A stretch of DNA of 64,000 bases from Rubellimicrobium aerolatum (GTDB taxonomy: Bacteria; Pseudomonadota; Alphaproteobacteria; Rhodobacterales; Rhodobacteraceae): the NCBI RefSeq assembly GCF_017872975.1, contig NZ_JAGGJP010000004.1:62001-126000 (forward strand). Direction: 5' to 3'. Within the stretch, counting starts at the first letter, position 1; the number at the start of each line of letters is the position of its first letter. A model generated the notes under the pieces. It was not told the origin of the DNA, made no database searches, and saw nothing but the letters and a program-made list of their open reading frames with translations. The translations under genes and the position numbers were made by a program. This document shows positions 49,549-62,104 of this stretch, piece by piece.

Positions 49549-50543
49549 GTCGTCCCGCCCACTGCTTGATGCAGGCTCAAGGCCTGTCTTGTTTCCGTCA
49601 CGTCATGCACCCGCACCACCTGCGCCCCCTGCCGGACGGCGTGGAGAGCGAGGGCCACCGAGCCCGGCATCCGGTCCCGCGCCTGCGCCGCGCCTCCCAG
49701 CGCGCCCACGAAGCCCTTGCGCGAGGCCCCGACGAGGAGCCCGCAGCCCAACCCATGATAGAGCGAAAGGCGGCGGAGGAGGCTCACGTTATGTTGCAGC
49801 GTCTTGCCGAAGCCGAGGCCCGGATCGACCAGCACGCGGGCGCGGGGGATGCCCTGCGATTCCGCCAGCGCGAGGCCCGCCTCCAGCGCGTCGTGGACGT
49901 CGAGGAGCACGTCGTCGTAGCGGGGATCGGCCTGCATCGTCTCGGGCGTGCCCTGCGCGTGCATGAGGCAGTAGCCGCCGGCGCGCGCCGCCACCGCGCC
50001 GAGGGCGGGGTCGAAGGCGAGGCCGGACACGTCGTTGACGAGGTCGGCCCCGGCGTCGAGCGCGGCCTGGGCGACGGCGGCCTTGCGGGTGTCGATGGAG
50101 AGGGGGAGGTCGGTGTCCGCGCGCAGGGCGCGAAGGACGGGGAGGACGCGGGCGATCTCCTCCTCGGCGGGGATGGTCGCCGCGCCGGGGCGCGTGCTCT
50201 CGCCGCCGATGTCGAGGATGTCGGCCCCGGCCAGGGCGCGGGCCCGGGCCAGCGCGGCCTCGGGCGTGGCATGGAGGCCGCCGTCCGAGAAGCTGTCGGG
50301 CGTGACGTTGAGGACGCCCATGATCCGGGGGGCGGACAGGTCCAGCCGGGCGACGGGCGCGCGGGGGGCGGACAGGCGGTCGAGCACGTCCGGGGGAGCC
50401 TCGGAGAGGGGAACCACCTCGGGCGCGGCGTCGCGGGACAGGCGTTCCAGCCGATCAAACCAGCACCAGCCGCCGGCGAGCGGGAGGGCGCCGCGCGGGC
50501 GGGCGGGGTCGGTCATGGGGATGGGACGCCAGTAGGCGGTCAT
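49545..50543 (-). CDS. folP: Dihydropteroate synthase
   Basis: The product is 332 aa. It joins 7,8-dihydropterin pyrophosphate and p-aminobenzoate. Signatures: [16 protein letters not shown] near residue 75, [29 protein letters not shown] and [16 protein letters not shown], with GASRKGFVG near the end. The first ~70 residues precede the barrel and are longer than in the compact enzymes (about 280 aa). It overlaps folB upstream and glmM downstream by 4 bp each, so the three are translationally coupled. Confidence 0.96.
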   Translation of the reverse strand: MTAYWRPIPMTDPARPRGALPLAGGWCWFDRLERLSRDAAPEVVPLSEAPPDVLDRLSAPRAPVARLDLSAPRIMGVLNVTPDSFSDGGLHATPEAALARARALAGADILDIGGESTRPGAATIPAEEEIARVLPVLRALRADTDLPLSIDTRKAAVAQAALDAGADLVNDVSGLAFDPALGAVAARAGGYCLMHAQGTPETMQADPRYDDVLLDVHDALEAGLALAESQGIPRARVLVDPGLGFGKTLQHNVSLLRRLSLYHGLGCGLLVGASRKGFVGALGGAAQARDRMPGSVALALHAVRQGAQVVRVHDVTETRQALSLHQAVGGTT

Positions 50544-51481
50544 TCGGGGGCGTCCCCATCCCGGAACGGCAGCGATTCCAGCGGTGCCCTCAGCGTGGCG
50601 CGGCGGACGCGGAGGGGGGCCTCCATCAGGCCGTCGAGCGGCACGCCGATCAGGACCACCTCAAGGGCGTCGAGCGACCATGCGAACATGATCGTCCGAT
50701 AAAGCTGGTCGCTGCCCGTCCAACCCTTGTCGAGCGCCAGCTTGGTCGGCGCCCAGACGACCGGGTGCCCTTGGCGCAGGTTCCACTCCACCTCGGTCTG
50801 GTTCGCGGCCACGACCAGTTCCGGGTGACGCGCGGCGAGGAGCCATGCGCCCTGATCGGCGGCGAGCAGGTCCGCGCGGTCCTGCGCCTCGGGCGTGGCC
50901 GCTCTTGGCGCCTTGGCGGCGGGGGCTACCAGCACGAGCGGCACGCCGTCTCCCCCGAGGATGTGCATCGCCCGGGCGAGGGCGGGGGACGCCGCCGCGC
51001 GCGCGCCCAGGAGAACGACGCGGGGTCTCGGGGCTTTCTTCATGTCGTCCTTCTGGAACATTGCGTCCTCGTGGCTTCGCACGATCTCCACCCCCAGGTC
51101 GCCCGGCCCCCGGTCGAGCTTCTGGATGCGGACGAAGGCGCGGTGGGCTTGGGGTTCGCTCAGGATGCGGGCGGCGACGCGCTCGGCCAGGGTTTCGAGG
51201 AGGGCGAGGCGCTCGCGGATGAGCTCGGCCTCCACGGCCTCGGCGAGGCGGTCGTAGGAGAGGATGCGGTCCACGTCGTCCGGGGCGCCGTGCGGCGGCA
51301 GCACCTCCACCACGATGTCGAAGCGGAGGCGCTGGCGGACGCCGCGCTCCACCTCGAAGGCGCCGATCTCGGCCTCGACGACATGATCGCGGAGCGAGAT
51401 GCGGTCGAGCGGCCTGGAACCCGTGGCCTCGCTCCGCGCGAAGGGGTGGTCGAAGGCCTGTCGGATCTCGTCGCTCGGCAT
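50540..51481 (-). CDS. folB: Dihydroneopterin aldolase with C-terminal extension
   Basis: The product is 313 aa, while a single FolB domain is about 120. Residues ~22-138 are FolB: RISLRDHVVEAEIGAFEVER, QRLRFDIVVEV, ILSYDRLAEAVEAEL, LLETLAERVAARIL, then VRIQKLDRGPGDLGVEI. From about residue 147 a second domain begins with PRVVLLGARAAASPALARAM, a Rossmann-like strand-loop-helix, and ends around VEWNLRQGHPVVWAP and SLDALEVVLIG. I do not recognise this domain; the WAP...SDQL stretch recalls amino-acid-kinase folds only weakly. Long FolB proteins occur in relatives. Start ATG 51481. Confidence 0.85.
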   Translation of the reverse strand: MPSDEIRQAFDHPFARSEATGSRPLDRISLRDHVVEAEIGAFEVERGVRQRLRFDIVVEVLPPHGAPDDVDRILSYDRLAEAVEAELIRERLALLETLAERVAARILSEPQAHRAFVRIQKLDRGPGDLGVEIVRSHEDAMFQKDDMKKAPRPRVVLLGARAAASPALARAMHILGGDGVPLVLVAPAAKAPRAATPEAQDRADLLAADQGAWLLAARHPELVVAANQTEVEWNLRQGHPVVWAPTKLALDKGWTGSDQLYRTIMFAWSLDALEVVLIGVPLDGLMEAPLRVRRATLRAPLESLPFRDGDAPE

Positions 51482-51540
51482 CCCTGCCCCCGCTGCTTCG
51501 CCGTCCCCTAGCGTGGGGCGGCGGGACGGGCAAGCAAGGC

Positions 51541-52239
51541 TCAGCGCGAGGCGTTGGAGGCCATGTGGAGGCCCGCGAGGCCGCGCCCCTCCTCGCGGTA
51601 GAACAGGTGGTCGCCGATGGCGGCGGTGCGGGTGAAGTCGTCGGCCCAGCCGGGCGAGACGGCGCGGGCGTGGTAGAACATCGCGCCCCCGGTCAGCGGG
51701 CGCGGCGCTCCGTCGAGCATGGCGCGGGCGACGCGGCCCGCCCGGTCCCAGGCCGCGCGGTCCTCGACGGCGTCCGAGCGGCCGTCGCACCAGTAGCTGA
51801 ACTGGCAGCGGTTGCGCTCGCCGGTGCCCTGCTCGACCACGCCGCAGACGGTGGCGGGGTAGCGCCCGCTGTCGCGGCGGTTCAGCACCACCTCGGCCAC
51901 TGCGACCTGGCCCTGGAGCGGTTCCCCCCGCGCCTCGTGGTAGATGGCCTGGGCGAGGCAGCGCCAGTCCTGGCCTCCCGCGGGGACCGCCGTGGCGATG
52001 CGGGCCCGGAGCGCGGCGAGCGGCGTGCGCGCGGTCGGCATCACCGCCGGCATCGCCATGGGCTGCGGCACGAGGGCGGCGGGGAAGGCGGCGGGATAGA
52101 CCGTCTCCGGCGGGGCGTCGGGCATGGCCCCGGCGGCGCTGGCCCCGGCCCAAAGGCCCGCCGCCAGTGCCACCAGCGCGGCGATGCGCGTAGCGATCCG
52201 CCTCGGTCGCCGGCCATCCAGGTTCATCGGCTGTCCCAT
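51541..52239 (-). CDS. Cell wall hydrolase, SleB family
   Basis: The product is 232 aa. A signal peptide (IATRIAALVALAAGLWAGAS, then AAGA) exports it. The SleB/Hydrolase_2 domain covers the C-terminal ~140 residues: WRCLAQAIYHEARGEPLQGQ with the catalytic Glu, VAVAEVVLNRRDSGRYP, CQFSYWCDG and AMFYHARAVSPGWA. It is a peptidoglycan lytic enzyme acting in the periplasm. The ATG 12 bp downstream (52227) is an equal candidate start. It lies 59 bp before folB. Confidence 0.9.
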   Translation of the reverse strand: MGQPMNLDGRRPRRIATRIAALVALAAGLWAGASAAGAMPDAPPETVYPAAFPAALVPQPMAMPAVMPTARTPLAALRARIATAVPAGGQDWRCLAQAIYHEARGEPLQGQVAVAEVVLNRRDSGRYPATVCGVVEQGTGERNRCQFSYWCDGRSDAVEDRAAWDRAGRVARAMLDGAPRPLTGGAMFYHARAVSPGWADDFTRTAAIGDHLFYREEGRGLAGLHMASNASR

Positions 52240-52388
52240 CGTTCCCGGCGCGTTGCGCTGGCGCCGAGGGATGGGCTACGAAGAAAACCCTTGTTGTGTC
52301 CATGCCGCCACAGTCCGGTGCGCGGAGCGGTGCCGCACCGGCCTGGGGGAATCCGCCGAGGCCTTCGGGCCCCGCGTCCTCCCCCTGC

Positions 52389-54944
<2,556 letters not shown>

Positions 54945-55335
54945 TGCGGCATCCTTTCCGGCCGGAGGATAGTGCGGAGGGGGCGGTTCGGAAAGGGCGG
55001 TGCGTTGCGACCTTTGGGGCGGGTGCGCGGACGGGGCGGGCATGGCGGCGTCCCCGTGCCGCAGGATTGTGGCGGGGGTTGGGCGGCGGGGGTGGCTCAC
55101 GCGCCATCGGCGCGCGGCGGGCGTGATGGGCGTAGGGCGGGTGGTGCTCCGCGGGCCACGCGGAGGTTCACCCGCCAGGGGCCGGGGATGGTGGGTGAAC
55201 CCGCGCCCAGGACGCGGAACCACCCACCCTACGGGGCGGGATCGAATGCGTTGCCGTGCATCGGCGTAGGGCGGGGTTCAGCCTGCCACCGGCGCGACCA
55301 TGGCGGGATGAACCCCGCCCCACGCAGCGGTTCCC
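54945..55335. other. 391-bp gap between glyS and the PEP-binding gene
   Basis: Both neighbours are on the minus strand. Apart from the promoter region of the PEP-binding gene, nearly all of it is family B repeat (55131-55324). No gene is seen. Confidence 0.6.
55131..55324. repeat. Family B repeat, composite
   Basis: One arm pair starts cgtagggcgggtggtg (55131) and ends accacccaccctacgg (55219-55234); a second unit runs from cgtagggcggggttcag (55265) to gatgaaccccgcccca (55308-55323). Each unit is an inverted repeat, so this looks like two elements inserted side by side. Confidence 0.7.
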
Positions 55336-57606
55336 TCAGCCCTCGACCTTGGTCAGGTCCGCAACCTCCAGGCAGAGGCGGCGGATGCGGCTCAGGAGGT
55401 TGAGGCGGTTGCGGCGGATCACCCCGTTGTCGCTGTTGACCTGCGCCACCGTGAAGAAGGCGTCGATGGGCGCGCGCAGGGCGGCCAGCGCCGACATGGC
55501 CTCGCCGAAGTCCTCCCGCTCCATCGCCGGACGGATGCGCTGTTCCGCCGCGTCGAGCGCGGCGAAGAGCGCCGTCTCCTCCGGGTATTCGGACCATTTC
55601 GGGTCCGCGCCGAAGGAGTATTCGACGCCGTCCCTGGCCTCGGCCTGGGCGAGGAGGTTGGCGGCGCGCTTGAAGCCCTGGAGGAGGTTGCCGCCGTCCT
55701 CGGTCTTGAGGAACGCCGCCAGCGCCTCGGCCCGCCGGACCAGGAGAACGAGGTCGTCGTTCCCCGGCATGGCGAGGCAGGCGTCGATGACGTCGTGCCG
55801 GATGCCCGCGTCGCGGAGGTGGACCTTCAGGCGGTCGTGGAGGAAGGCAAGGAGGTCAGCGGCCTTCTTCTTCGATTCAACTATATTGGTTTGCAGACGC
55901 TGACCGAGTTCGATGAACTCCATGGCCATTGCGCGACGATCTTCAGAGAGGCCTTGGATGAGCTTGGAAAAATCGACTCCGCCTAAGTTTTGAAGGTCCA
56001 AGATGATCTGCTCGGACTCGTTCAAGCTTGCAACAAGCTGATTTAGCCGATGAAAAGCTGCTTCATCCTCCAAATGGAAGAAGATGAGATGCCATAGACG
56101 GTCAACACGGGTTATCGGCTTCTTCGATGGGTTAGTGAGGCTAAGCCTAATCACTCCCAACGCCGCCCGCCGCAGCGCGAACGGGTCCTTGCTCCCCGTG
56201 GGCTTCTCGTCGATGGCCCAGAAGCCGGTCAGCGTGTCGATCTTGTCCGCCAGCGCCACGGCCACCGAGACGGGCGCGACAGGCACCTCGTCGGTGGGGC
56301 CGAGCGGCGAATAGTGCTCCTCGGCCGCTGCCGCGACTTCCGGGGGGAGGCCCGCCGCCTGCGCGTAGTAGCGGCCCATGAGGCCCTGCAACTCGGGGAA
56401 CTCGCCCACCATGGCGGAGCGGAGGTCCAGCTTGGCCACTTCCGCCGCCTGCGCGGCGAGGTCGGGATCGGCACCCACGAACGGCGCGATCTCGCGGGCC
56501 AGCGCGGCGATGCGCTCGATGCGCTCGGCCTGCGAGCCCAGCTTGTTGTGGAAGGTGACGGCGCGCAGGCCCTCCTTCCACTCGGCCATGCCCGAGCGGG
56601 CCACCCGCAGGTCGTTCTCCCAGAAGAAGCGCGCGTCCGACAGGCGCGCCCGCAGCACCTTGGCGTTGCCCTGAAGGATCGTCGCGCCCCGGTCGGCGGT
56701 GTCGATGTTGGCCACCGTCACGAAGCCCTCGATCCGGCCCGTGGACGGGTTGCGGACCGAGAAGAACTTCTGGTGCTCCTTCATCGAGGTCCGCAGCACC
56801 TCGGGGGGGAGGCCCAGGAACTCCTCCTCGATCCGGCCCAGGAGGGTGACGGGCCATTCGACCAGCCCCGCGACCTCGGCCAGCAGGCCTTCGTCGGGGA
56901 CGATCTCCAGCCCTTGGGCGAAGGCCAGCGTGGCGGCGTCGTGGCGGATGCGGTCGCGGCGCTCCTCGGGGTTCAGGACGACATGGGCGGCCTTCAGCTT
57001 GCGCTCGTAGTCCTCGAAGGAGGTGACGGAGACCCCCTGCGGGGCGTGGAAGCGGTGGCCGCGCGTGGTGGCGGTGGCGGTCAGGCCGTCGATCTCGAAG
57101 GGCACGACCTCGGCCCCGTCCTCGCGCGTCAGCAGGCAGAGCACGCCCTGGAGCGGGCGCACCCAGCGGAGCGACCCCGACCCCCAGCGCATCGACTTGG
57201 GCCAGGGGAAGTCGCGGATGACCCGCTCCAGCACCTCGGCCACGATCTCCGGGGCCTCGCGGCCCGGCTTCTCGATGACGGCGAAATAGGCCTCGCCCTT
57301 CTTGTCCGCCCGCTTCTCCAGCCGGTCCAGCGTCAGGCCCGTGGATCGCAGGAACCCCTGCACCGCCGCCTCGGGCGCGGTGACGGACGGCCCCTTGCGC
57401 TCCTCCCGCACGGGGCGGGAGCGGTCGGCCAGCCCCTCGACCGCCAGAGCCAGCCGGCGCGGCGTCGCGAAGGCGCTGGCGTGGGCGTAGGTGAGCCCGG
57501 CCTCCACGAGGCCGTCGGTCACGAGGCGGCGCAGGTCCTCGCTGGCCTTGGGCTGCATCCGGGCGGGGATCTCCTCGGAGAGGAGCTCGATGAGAAGGTC
57601 GGGCAC
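55336..57606 (-). CDS. glyS: Glycine--tRNA ligase beta subunit
   Basis: The product is 756 aa. With GlyQ it forms the alpha2-beta2 enzyme that charges tRNA-Gly. The family opening DLLIELLSEEIPARMQ, then FATPRRLAL, RTSMKEHQKFFSV and GSKDPFALRRAALGVIRL are all present, and the C-terminal anticodon-binding region (DAGIRHDVIDACLA, SEYPEETALF) is intact. The only start that keeps the opening motif is GTG 57606. Residues ~485-585 are encoded by a low-GC stretch described separately. E. coli GlyS is about 689 aa, so this protein is about 65 longer, mostly in that stretch. Confidence 0.95.
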   Translation of the reverse strand: MPDLLIELLSEEIPARMQPKASEDLRRLVTDGLVEAGLTYAHASAFATPRRLALAVEGLADRSRPVREERKGPSVTAPEAAVQGFLRSTGLTLDRLEKRADKKGEAYFAVIEKPGREAPEIVAEVLERVIRDFPWPKSMRWGSGSLRWVRPLQGVLCLLTREDGAEVVPFEIDGLTATATTRGHRFHAPQGVSVTSFEDYERKLKAAHVVLNPEERRDRIRHDAATLAFAQGLEIVPDEGLLAEVAGLVEWPVTLLGRIEEEFLGLPPEVLRTSMKEHQKFFSVRNPSTGRIEGFVTVANIDTADRGATILQGNAKVLRARLSDARFFWENDLRVARSGMAEWKEGLRAVTFHNKLGSQAERIERIAALAREIAPFVGADPDLAAQAAEVAKLDLRSAMVGEFPELQGLMGRYYAQAAGLPPEVAAAAEEHYSPLGPTDEVPVAPVSVAVALADKIDTLTGFWAIDEKPTGSKDPFALRRAALGVIRLSLTNPSKKPITRVDRLWHLIFFHLEDEAAFHRLNQLVASLNESEQIILDLQNLGGVDFSKLIQGLSEDRRAMAMEFIELGQRLQTNIVESKKKAADLLAFLHDRLKVHLRDAGIRHDVIDACLAMPGNDDLVLLVRRAEALAAFLKTEDGGNLLQGFKRAANLLAQAEARDGVEYSFGADPKWSEYPEETALFAALDAAEQRIRPAMEREDFGEAMSALAALRAPIDAFFTVAQVNSDNGVIRRNRLNLLSRIRRLCLEVADLTKVEG
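55855..56157 (-). other. Low-GC segment inside glyS
   Basis: About 300 bp have roughly half G+C while the rest of glyS matches the genome (about 70%). On the coding strand it uses codons that are rare in neighbouring genes (ATA, TTA, CTA, AGG, AAA-like). The frame stays open and the protein reads SLTNPSKKPITRVDRLWHL and on through SKLIQGLSEDRRAMAMEF to NIVESKKKAADLLAF. Both edges are sharp. It lies between the catalytic HD-like core and the anticodon-binding part, a variable place in the family. Confidence 0.8.
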
Positions 57607-57837
57607 GGCGTCATTTCCGGGTCGCTGAAGGCCCGTGGGGGATGCACCAGGACGGGCGGGATGTCCACGCCCGAGCGGGCCGCCCCGGATGCGACCGGAG
57701 GACCGCGCGGGCCCGGCAAGCGGGAGGCGAGCCTCGGCGCGGCTTCGCCAATGGCTCCGGCCCCGCGCGACCCGTTTCCAATTCGGGGACAATCCGGCTA
57801 GGGTGGCCCGACATATCTCCGATCCCGTCGAGGACCC

Positions 57838-58734
57838 ATGGCTCACGTCTGCATCATCATCGCGGCCTACAACGCCGCCCCGTTCCTGCGCGACGCCATC
57901 GACAGCGCCCTGGCGCAGGACGGGCCCGACATCGAGGTGCTGGTGGTCGACGACGGCTCCATCGACGACACCCTCGCCATCGCGCGGAGCTATCCGGGCG
58001 TCCGGGCGCTGACCCAGCCCAACCAGGGCGACGGCGTCGCCCGCGACGCCGGCCTGCGCGCCTCGGAGAGCGAGTTCGTCCTGTTCCTCGACGCCGACGA
58101 CATCCTGCTGCCCGGCGCCGTCCGCGCCCACCTCGCGGCCTTCGCGGCCGGCATCGACATGGTGCTGGGCTCGAACGACGTGATCGACGCGAGGGGCGCC
58201 TTCGTGCGGGCCAACCCGTTGCGCCTGCGGCGCTTCTCGGGGCGCGACGTGGCGCTGGGGCTCACGCCCTGCTTCTCGCAGTGCATGTACCGCCGCGCCG
58301 CGCTGGAGCGGGCGGGCGGCGTGGACGGCGGCATCGGGCCGGCGGCGGACCACGACCTGCACTTCCGCCTGCTCGGCCGGCGCGAGGCCGGGCTCTGCCA
58401 CGGCGAGAAGGTGATGCTCTACCGCCTGCACCCCTCGCAGCAGACCAAGTCGCCGACGCGGCTCTACCGGTCGCAGATGGCGGCGATCGAGAAGAACCTC
58501 GGCCCCGGCGGGCCGATGGAGGACGCCGAGCTGCTGCGCGCCGCGCGCCGGCACTGGGCGCGCTACTACGGGCAGTTCATCCCGCAGGAGATCCTGCGGG
58601 CGCTGCGGACGCGGCGGATGTCGCGGGCCATGGCGGGGGTCGCCGCCTACCTGGGCAACGCGCCCGACACCCTGGTCGGCACAGCGCGCTTCGTCCGCAA
58701 GCGGCTGGCCCCGCGCGCGGGGACGCGGCCCTAG
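57838..58734 (+). CDS. Family 2 glycosyltransferase (small, soluble)
   Basis: The product is 298 aa. GT-A fold: CIIIAAYNAAPFLRDAIDSA at the N-terminus, LVVDDGSIDDT, VLFLDADDILLPGA with the DxD motif, and a C-terminal part with PAADHDLHFRLLG and YRLHPSQQTKS. It probably adds one sugar to a surface polysaccharide or lipid; donor and acceptor are unknown. It stands alone on the plus strand in the middle of the minus-strand glyQ/DUF6446/glyS cluster, and its stop overlaps that of the DUF6446 gene by 3 bp. Confidence 0.9.
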   Translation: MAHVCIIIAAYNAAPFLRDAIDSALAQDGPDIEVLVVDDGSIDDTLAIARSYPGVRALTQPNQGDGVARDAGLRASESEFVLFLDADDILLPGAVRAHLAAFAAGIDMVLGSNDVIDARGAFVRANPLRLRRFSGRDVALGLTPCFSQCMYRRAALERAGGVDGGIGPAADHDLHFRLLGRREAGLCHGEKVMLYRLHPSQQTKSPTRLYRSQMAAIEKNLGPGGPMEDAELLRAARRHWARYYGQFIPQEILRALRTRRMSRAMAGVAAYLGNAPDTLVGTARFVRKRLAPRAGTRP

Positions 58735-59257
58735 CGCGCCGCCTCGGGTGGGGGCGGGCAGCCCTCGGGCGCGGGCTCGCCGTCGAAGACCACGGCCCCG
58801 CAGGCGTTGATCTGGTTCCAGGCGAAGCCCCGCCCGTCGGGCAGCACCGCCACCACGCGGTCGATGCCGTAGCGCAGGTCCCTGACCGACAGGAAGGCCC
58901 GCGCCTCGCCCGACTCCAGCGCGGTGCCGATGGCGCGGGCGTCGAAGCAGCCGAACCAGCCCGGCGCGGTGAGAGGGGTGGGGTCGTCGTAGGGCTGGAA
59001 GCGCCGGGCGAGGTCGTCCAGCGGCGCGGAGGTCGCGAAGCAGGACCGGAAGCGGATGGGCGACGAATCGCTGTCGATGGCCCGGAGATCCGCGACGGGG
59101 ATGGGCTCCCCTCCCCCGCCGCCCTGCGGGACGAGGAGGACCGGCCCCGCCTCCTCGGGCGTGAGCTCGCGGTAATAGGCGTAGACCTGAAGGTAATACA
59201 TCGCGCCCCCCGTCCCGAGGGCGAAAAGGGCGAAGAGGAGGGCGAGCGTGCGGCCCG

Positions 59258-59261
<4 letters not shown>
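58731..59261 (-). CDS. DUF6446 membrane-anchored protein
   Basis: The product is 176 aa. One N-terminal helix ([20 protein letters not shown]) anchors a periplasmic domain with two cysteines in [10 protein letters not shown] and GWFGCFDAR and a C-terminal [21 protein letters not shown]. It matches DUF6446, which I know as a neighbour of glyQ in Rhodobacteraceae. Function is unknown. The start GTG at 59261 overlaps the glyQ stop (GTGA), so it is coupled to glyQ translation. Confidence 0.82.
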
Positions 59262-60190
<929 letters not shown>

Positions 60191-60373
60191 GGCACTTCCC
60201 TGCGGCTGGTCGCGTCCCGTCTAGTCGGCCCCCCGCAGGCGCGCAAGGCGGGGCCGGGCGGGTCCTGCGGGCCACGGTCGGGCGGGCGCGGGCGCGGGAC
60301 ACGCGCTTTTGTGCTGCGGCCCCGGCGCGGGCGGGGCAGATGGGGGCCGGTGCACGGAATGGGGGACGGGTTC

Positions 60374-62104
60374 ATGCTGAGACGGACGGTGGCGGCGGTG
60401 GCGCTCTGGGCGGCGCTGGGCGGCGCGGCCCTCGCGCAGGAGGGCCAGGTCTGGATCCAGGTGGACCGCCTGCCGACGCTGGGCCGCGCGCAGCTCTCGG
60501 CCGAGGGCTATTCGGAGCAGCTTCCCGACGACGTGGCGGGCTACTACCTGGGCTCGGGCTGGTATGCGGTGGCGCTCGGCCCCTTCTCGCCCGCCGAGGC
60601 CGAGGCGGTGCGCGCCAACCTGATCGCCGAAGGGGTGATCCCGACCGATTCCGCGATCACCGACGGCGCGGGCTTCCAGCAGCGGTTCTGGCCCGGCGCC
60701 CCGGGCGCGGCGGCGTCCGACCCCGGCGAGCTGTCGGCGTCGAGCGCGGAGGTGAGCGCCGCGCCCGCGACCCCGGCCCTCCCCGACGAATCCCCGGCCG
60801 AGGCGGAGGCGAGCGAGGCGGCGCTGTCGCCCGGCGAGAAGCAGCAGCTCCAGAGCGCGCTGGCCTGGGCGGGCGTCTACGAGGGCGGCATCGACGGCGC
60901 CTTCGGACGCGGCACCCGCGCCGCCATGGCCGCCTGGCAGGCCCGCAACGGCCACGAGCCCACCGGCATCCTGACCGCGCGCCAGCGGGCCGATCTGCTG
61001 GCCGGCTTCAACGCCGTCCTCGACGGGATGGGCCTGGACACCGTGCGCGACGAGGCAGCGGGCATCCAGGTGGACCTGCCGCTCGCCCTGTTGCAAGGGC
61101 CGGTGGTGGAGCCGCCCTTCGTCCGCTACGACCCGCGCGACGCGGGCGGCCCGCAGGTGGTCCTCATCTCGCAGCCCGGCGACCCCGACCGGCTCGCCGC
61201 GCTCTACGAGATGATGCAGGTGCTGGAGATCGTGCCGCCCACGGGCGACCGCCAGCGCACCGAGAGCGCCTTCGTCATCGACGGGCGCGACGACCGCATC
61301 CATTCGACGACCTACGCCTGGCTGGTGGACGGGCAGATCAAGGGCTTCGCGCTGGTCTGGCCGGTGGGCGACGACGCCCGGCGCGAGCGGCTTCTGGAGG
61401 CGATGCGGGCCAGCTTCCGCCGCCTGCCGGGGGTGCTGGAACCCGGCTCGGTCGATCCCGGCGAGGACCAGGCGGTGGACCTCGTGTCCGGGTTGCAGGT
61501 CCGGGTGCCTCGGCGCACCGCCAGCGGCTTCTTCGTGGACGCGGGCGGCGCGACGGTCACCACGGCGCAGGCGGTCGAGGGCTGCGAGAGGATCACGCTC
61601 GACGAATCGACCGAAGCGCGGGTGGTGGCGACCGATCCGGCCCTGAACCTCGCCGTGCTCCAGCCCTTGGCCGAGCTCGCCCCCCGCGCGGTGGCGGGCT
61701 TCCTGCCCGGCGCGCCGCGCATCGGGGCCGAGGTCGCGGTCGCGGGCTACCCCTACGGCGGCGCGCTGGCCCGTCCGGCGCTGACCTTCGGCACGCTGGC
61801 CGACGTGCGGGGGCTCAACGGCGAGGAGACGGTGCGACGGCTGGAGGTCGCGGCGCAGGACGGCGACGCCGGCGGTCCGGTGCTGGCCGAGGACGGGTCG
61901 GTGATCGGGATGCTGCTGCCGCGCGACTGGGGGACGCAGGTCCTCCCCGCCGAGGTGAGCTACGCGCTCGACGCCGAGGCGATCCAGGGCGCGCTGGCGG
62001 CGGCCGGGGTGCAGCCGGTGCTCGCGCCGGCGTCCGGGGCGAAGGGGGCCGTGGCGCTGACCCGCGACGCGGCGGGCCTCACGGTGCTGGTGAGCTGCTG
62101 GTGA
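60374..62104 (+). CDS. Exported SPOR-like/peptidoglycan-binding protein with inactive trypsin-like domain
   Basis: The product is 576 aa. A signal peptide (residues 1-21, cut before QEGQ) exports it. A SPOR-like region (VWIQVDRLPTLGRAQLSAEG and GWYAVALGPFSPAEAEAV) occupies ~25-115, a peptidoglycan-binding_1 domain (LQSALAWAGVYEGGIDGAFG) ~155-215, and a trypsin-like domain ~400-560. In that domain the catalytic His is replaced (TTAQAVEGC) and the Ser is Ala (DGDAGGPVL), while the Asp is kept (TDPALNLAVL), so it should not cleave peptides. It may act as a scaffold at the cell wall. The ATG at 60359 is an alternative start. Confidence 0.85.
   Translation: MLRRTVAAVALWAALGGAALAQEGQVWIQVDRLPTLGRAQLSAEGYSEQLPDDVAGYYLGSGWYAVALGPFSPAEAEAVRANLIAEGVIPTDSAITDGAGFQQRFWPGAPGAAASDPGELSASSAEVSAAPATPALPDESPAEAEASEAALSPGEKQQLQSALAWAGVYEGGIDGAFGRGTRAAMAAWQARNGHEPTGILTARQRADLLAGFNAVLDGMGLDTVRDEAAGIQVDLPLALLQGPVVEPPFVRYDPRDAGGPQVVLISQPGDPDRLAALYEMMQVLEIVPPTGDRQRTESAFVIDGRDDRIHSTTYAWLVDGQIKGFALVWPVGDDARRERLLEAMRASFRRLPGVLEPGSVDPGEDQAVDLVSGLQVRVPRRTASGFFVDAGGATVTTAQAVEGCERITLDESTEARVVATDPALNLAVLQPLAELAPRAVAGFLPGAPRIGAEVAVAGYPYGGALARPALTFGTLADVRGLNGEETVRRLEVAAQDGDAGGPVLAEDGSVIGMLLPRDWGTQVLPAEVSYALDAEAIQGALAAAGVQPVLAPASGAKGAVALTRDAAGLTVLVSCW

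Noticed and set aside
55855-56157. Intein or intron in glyS
   Set aside because: No splicing-block motifs (N-terminal Cys/Ser, terminal HN) and too short; no intron-like structure; the frame reads straight through.
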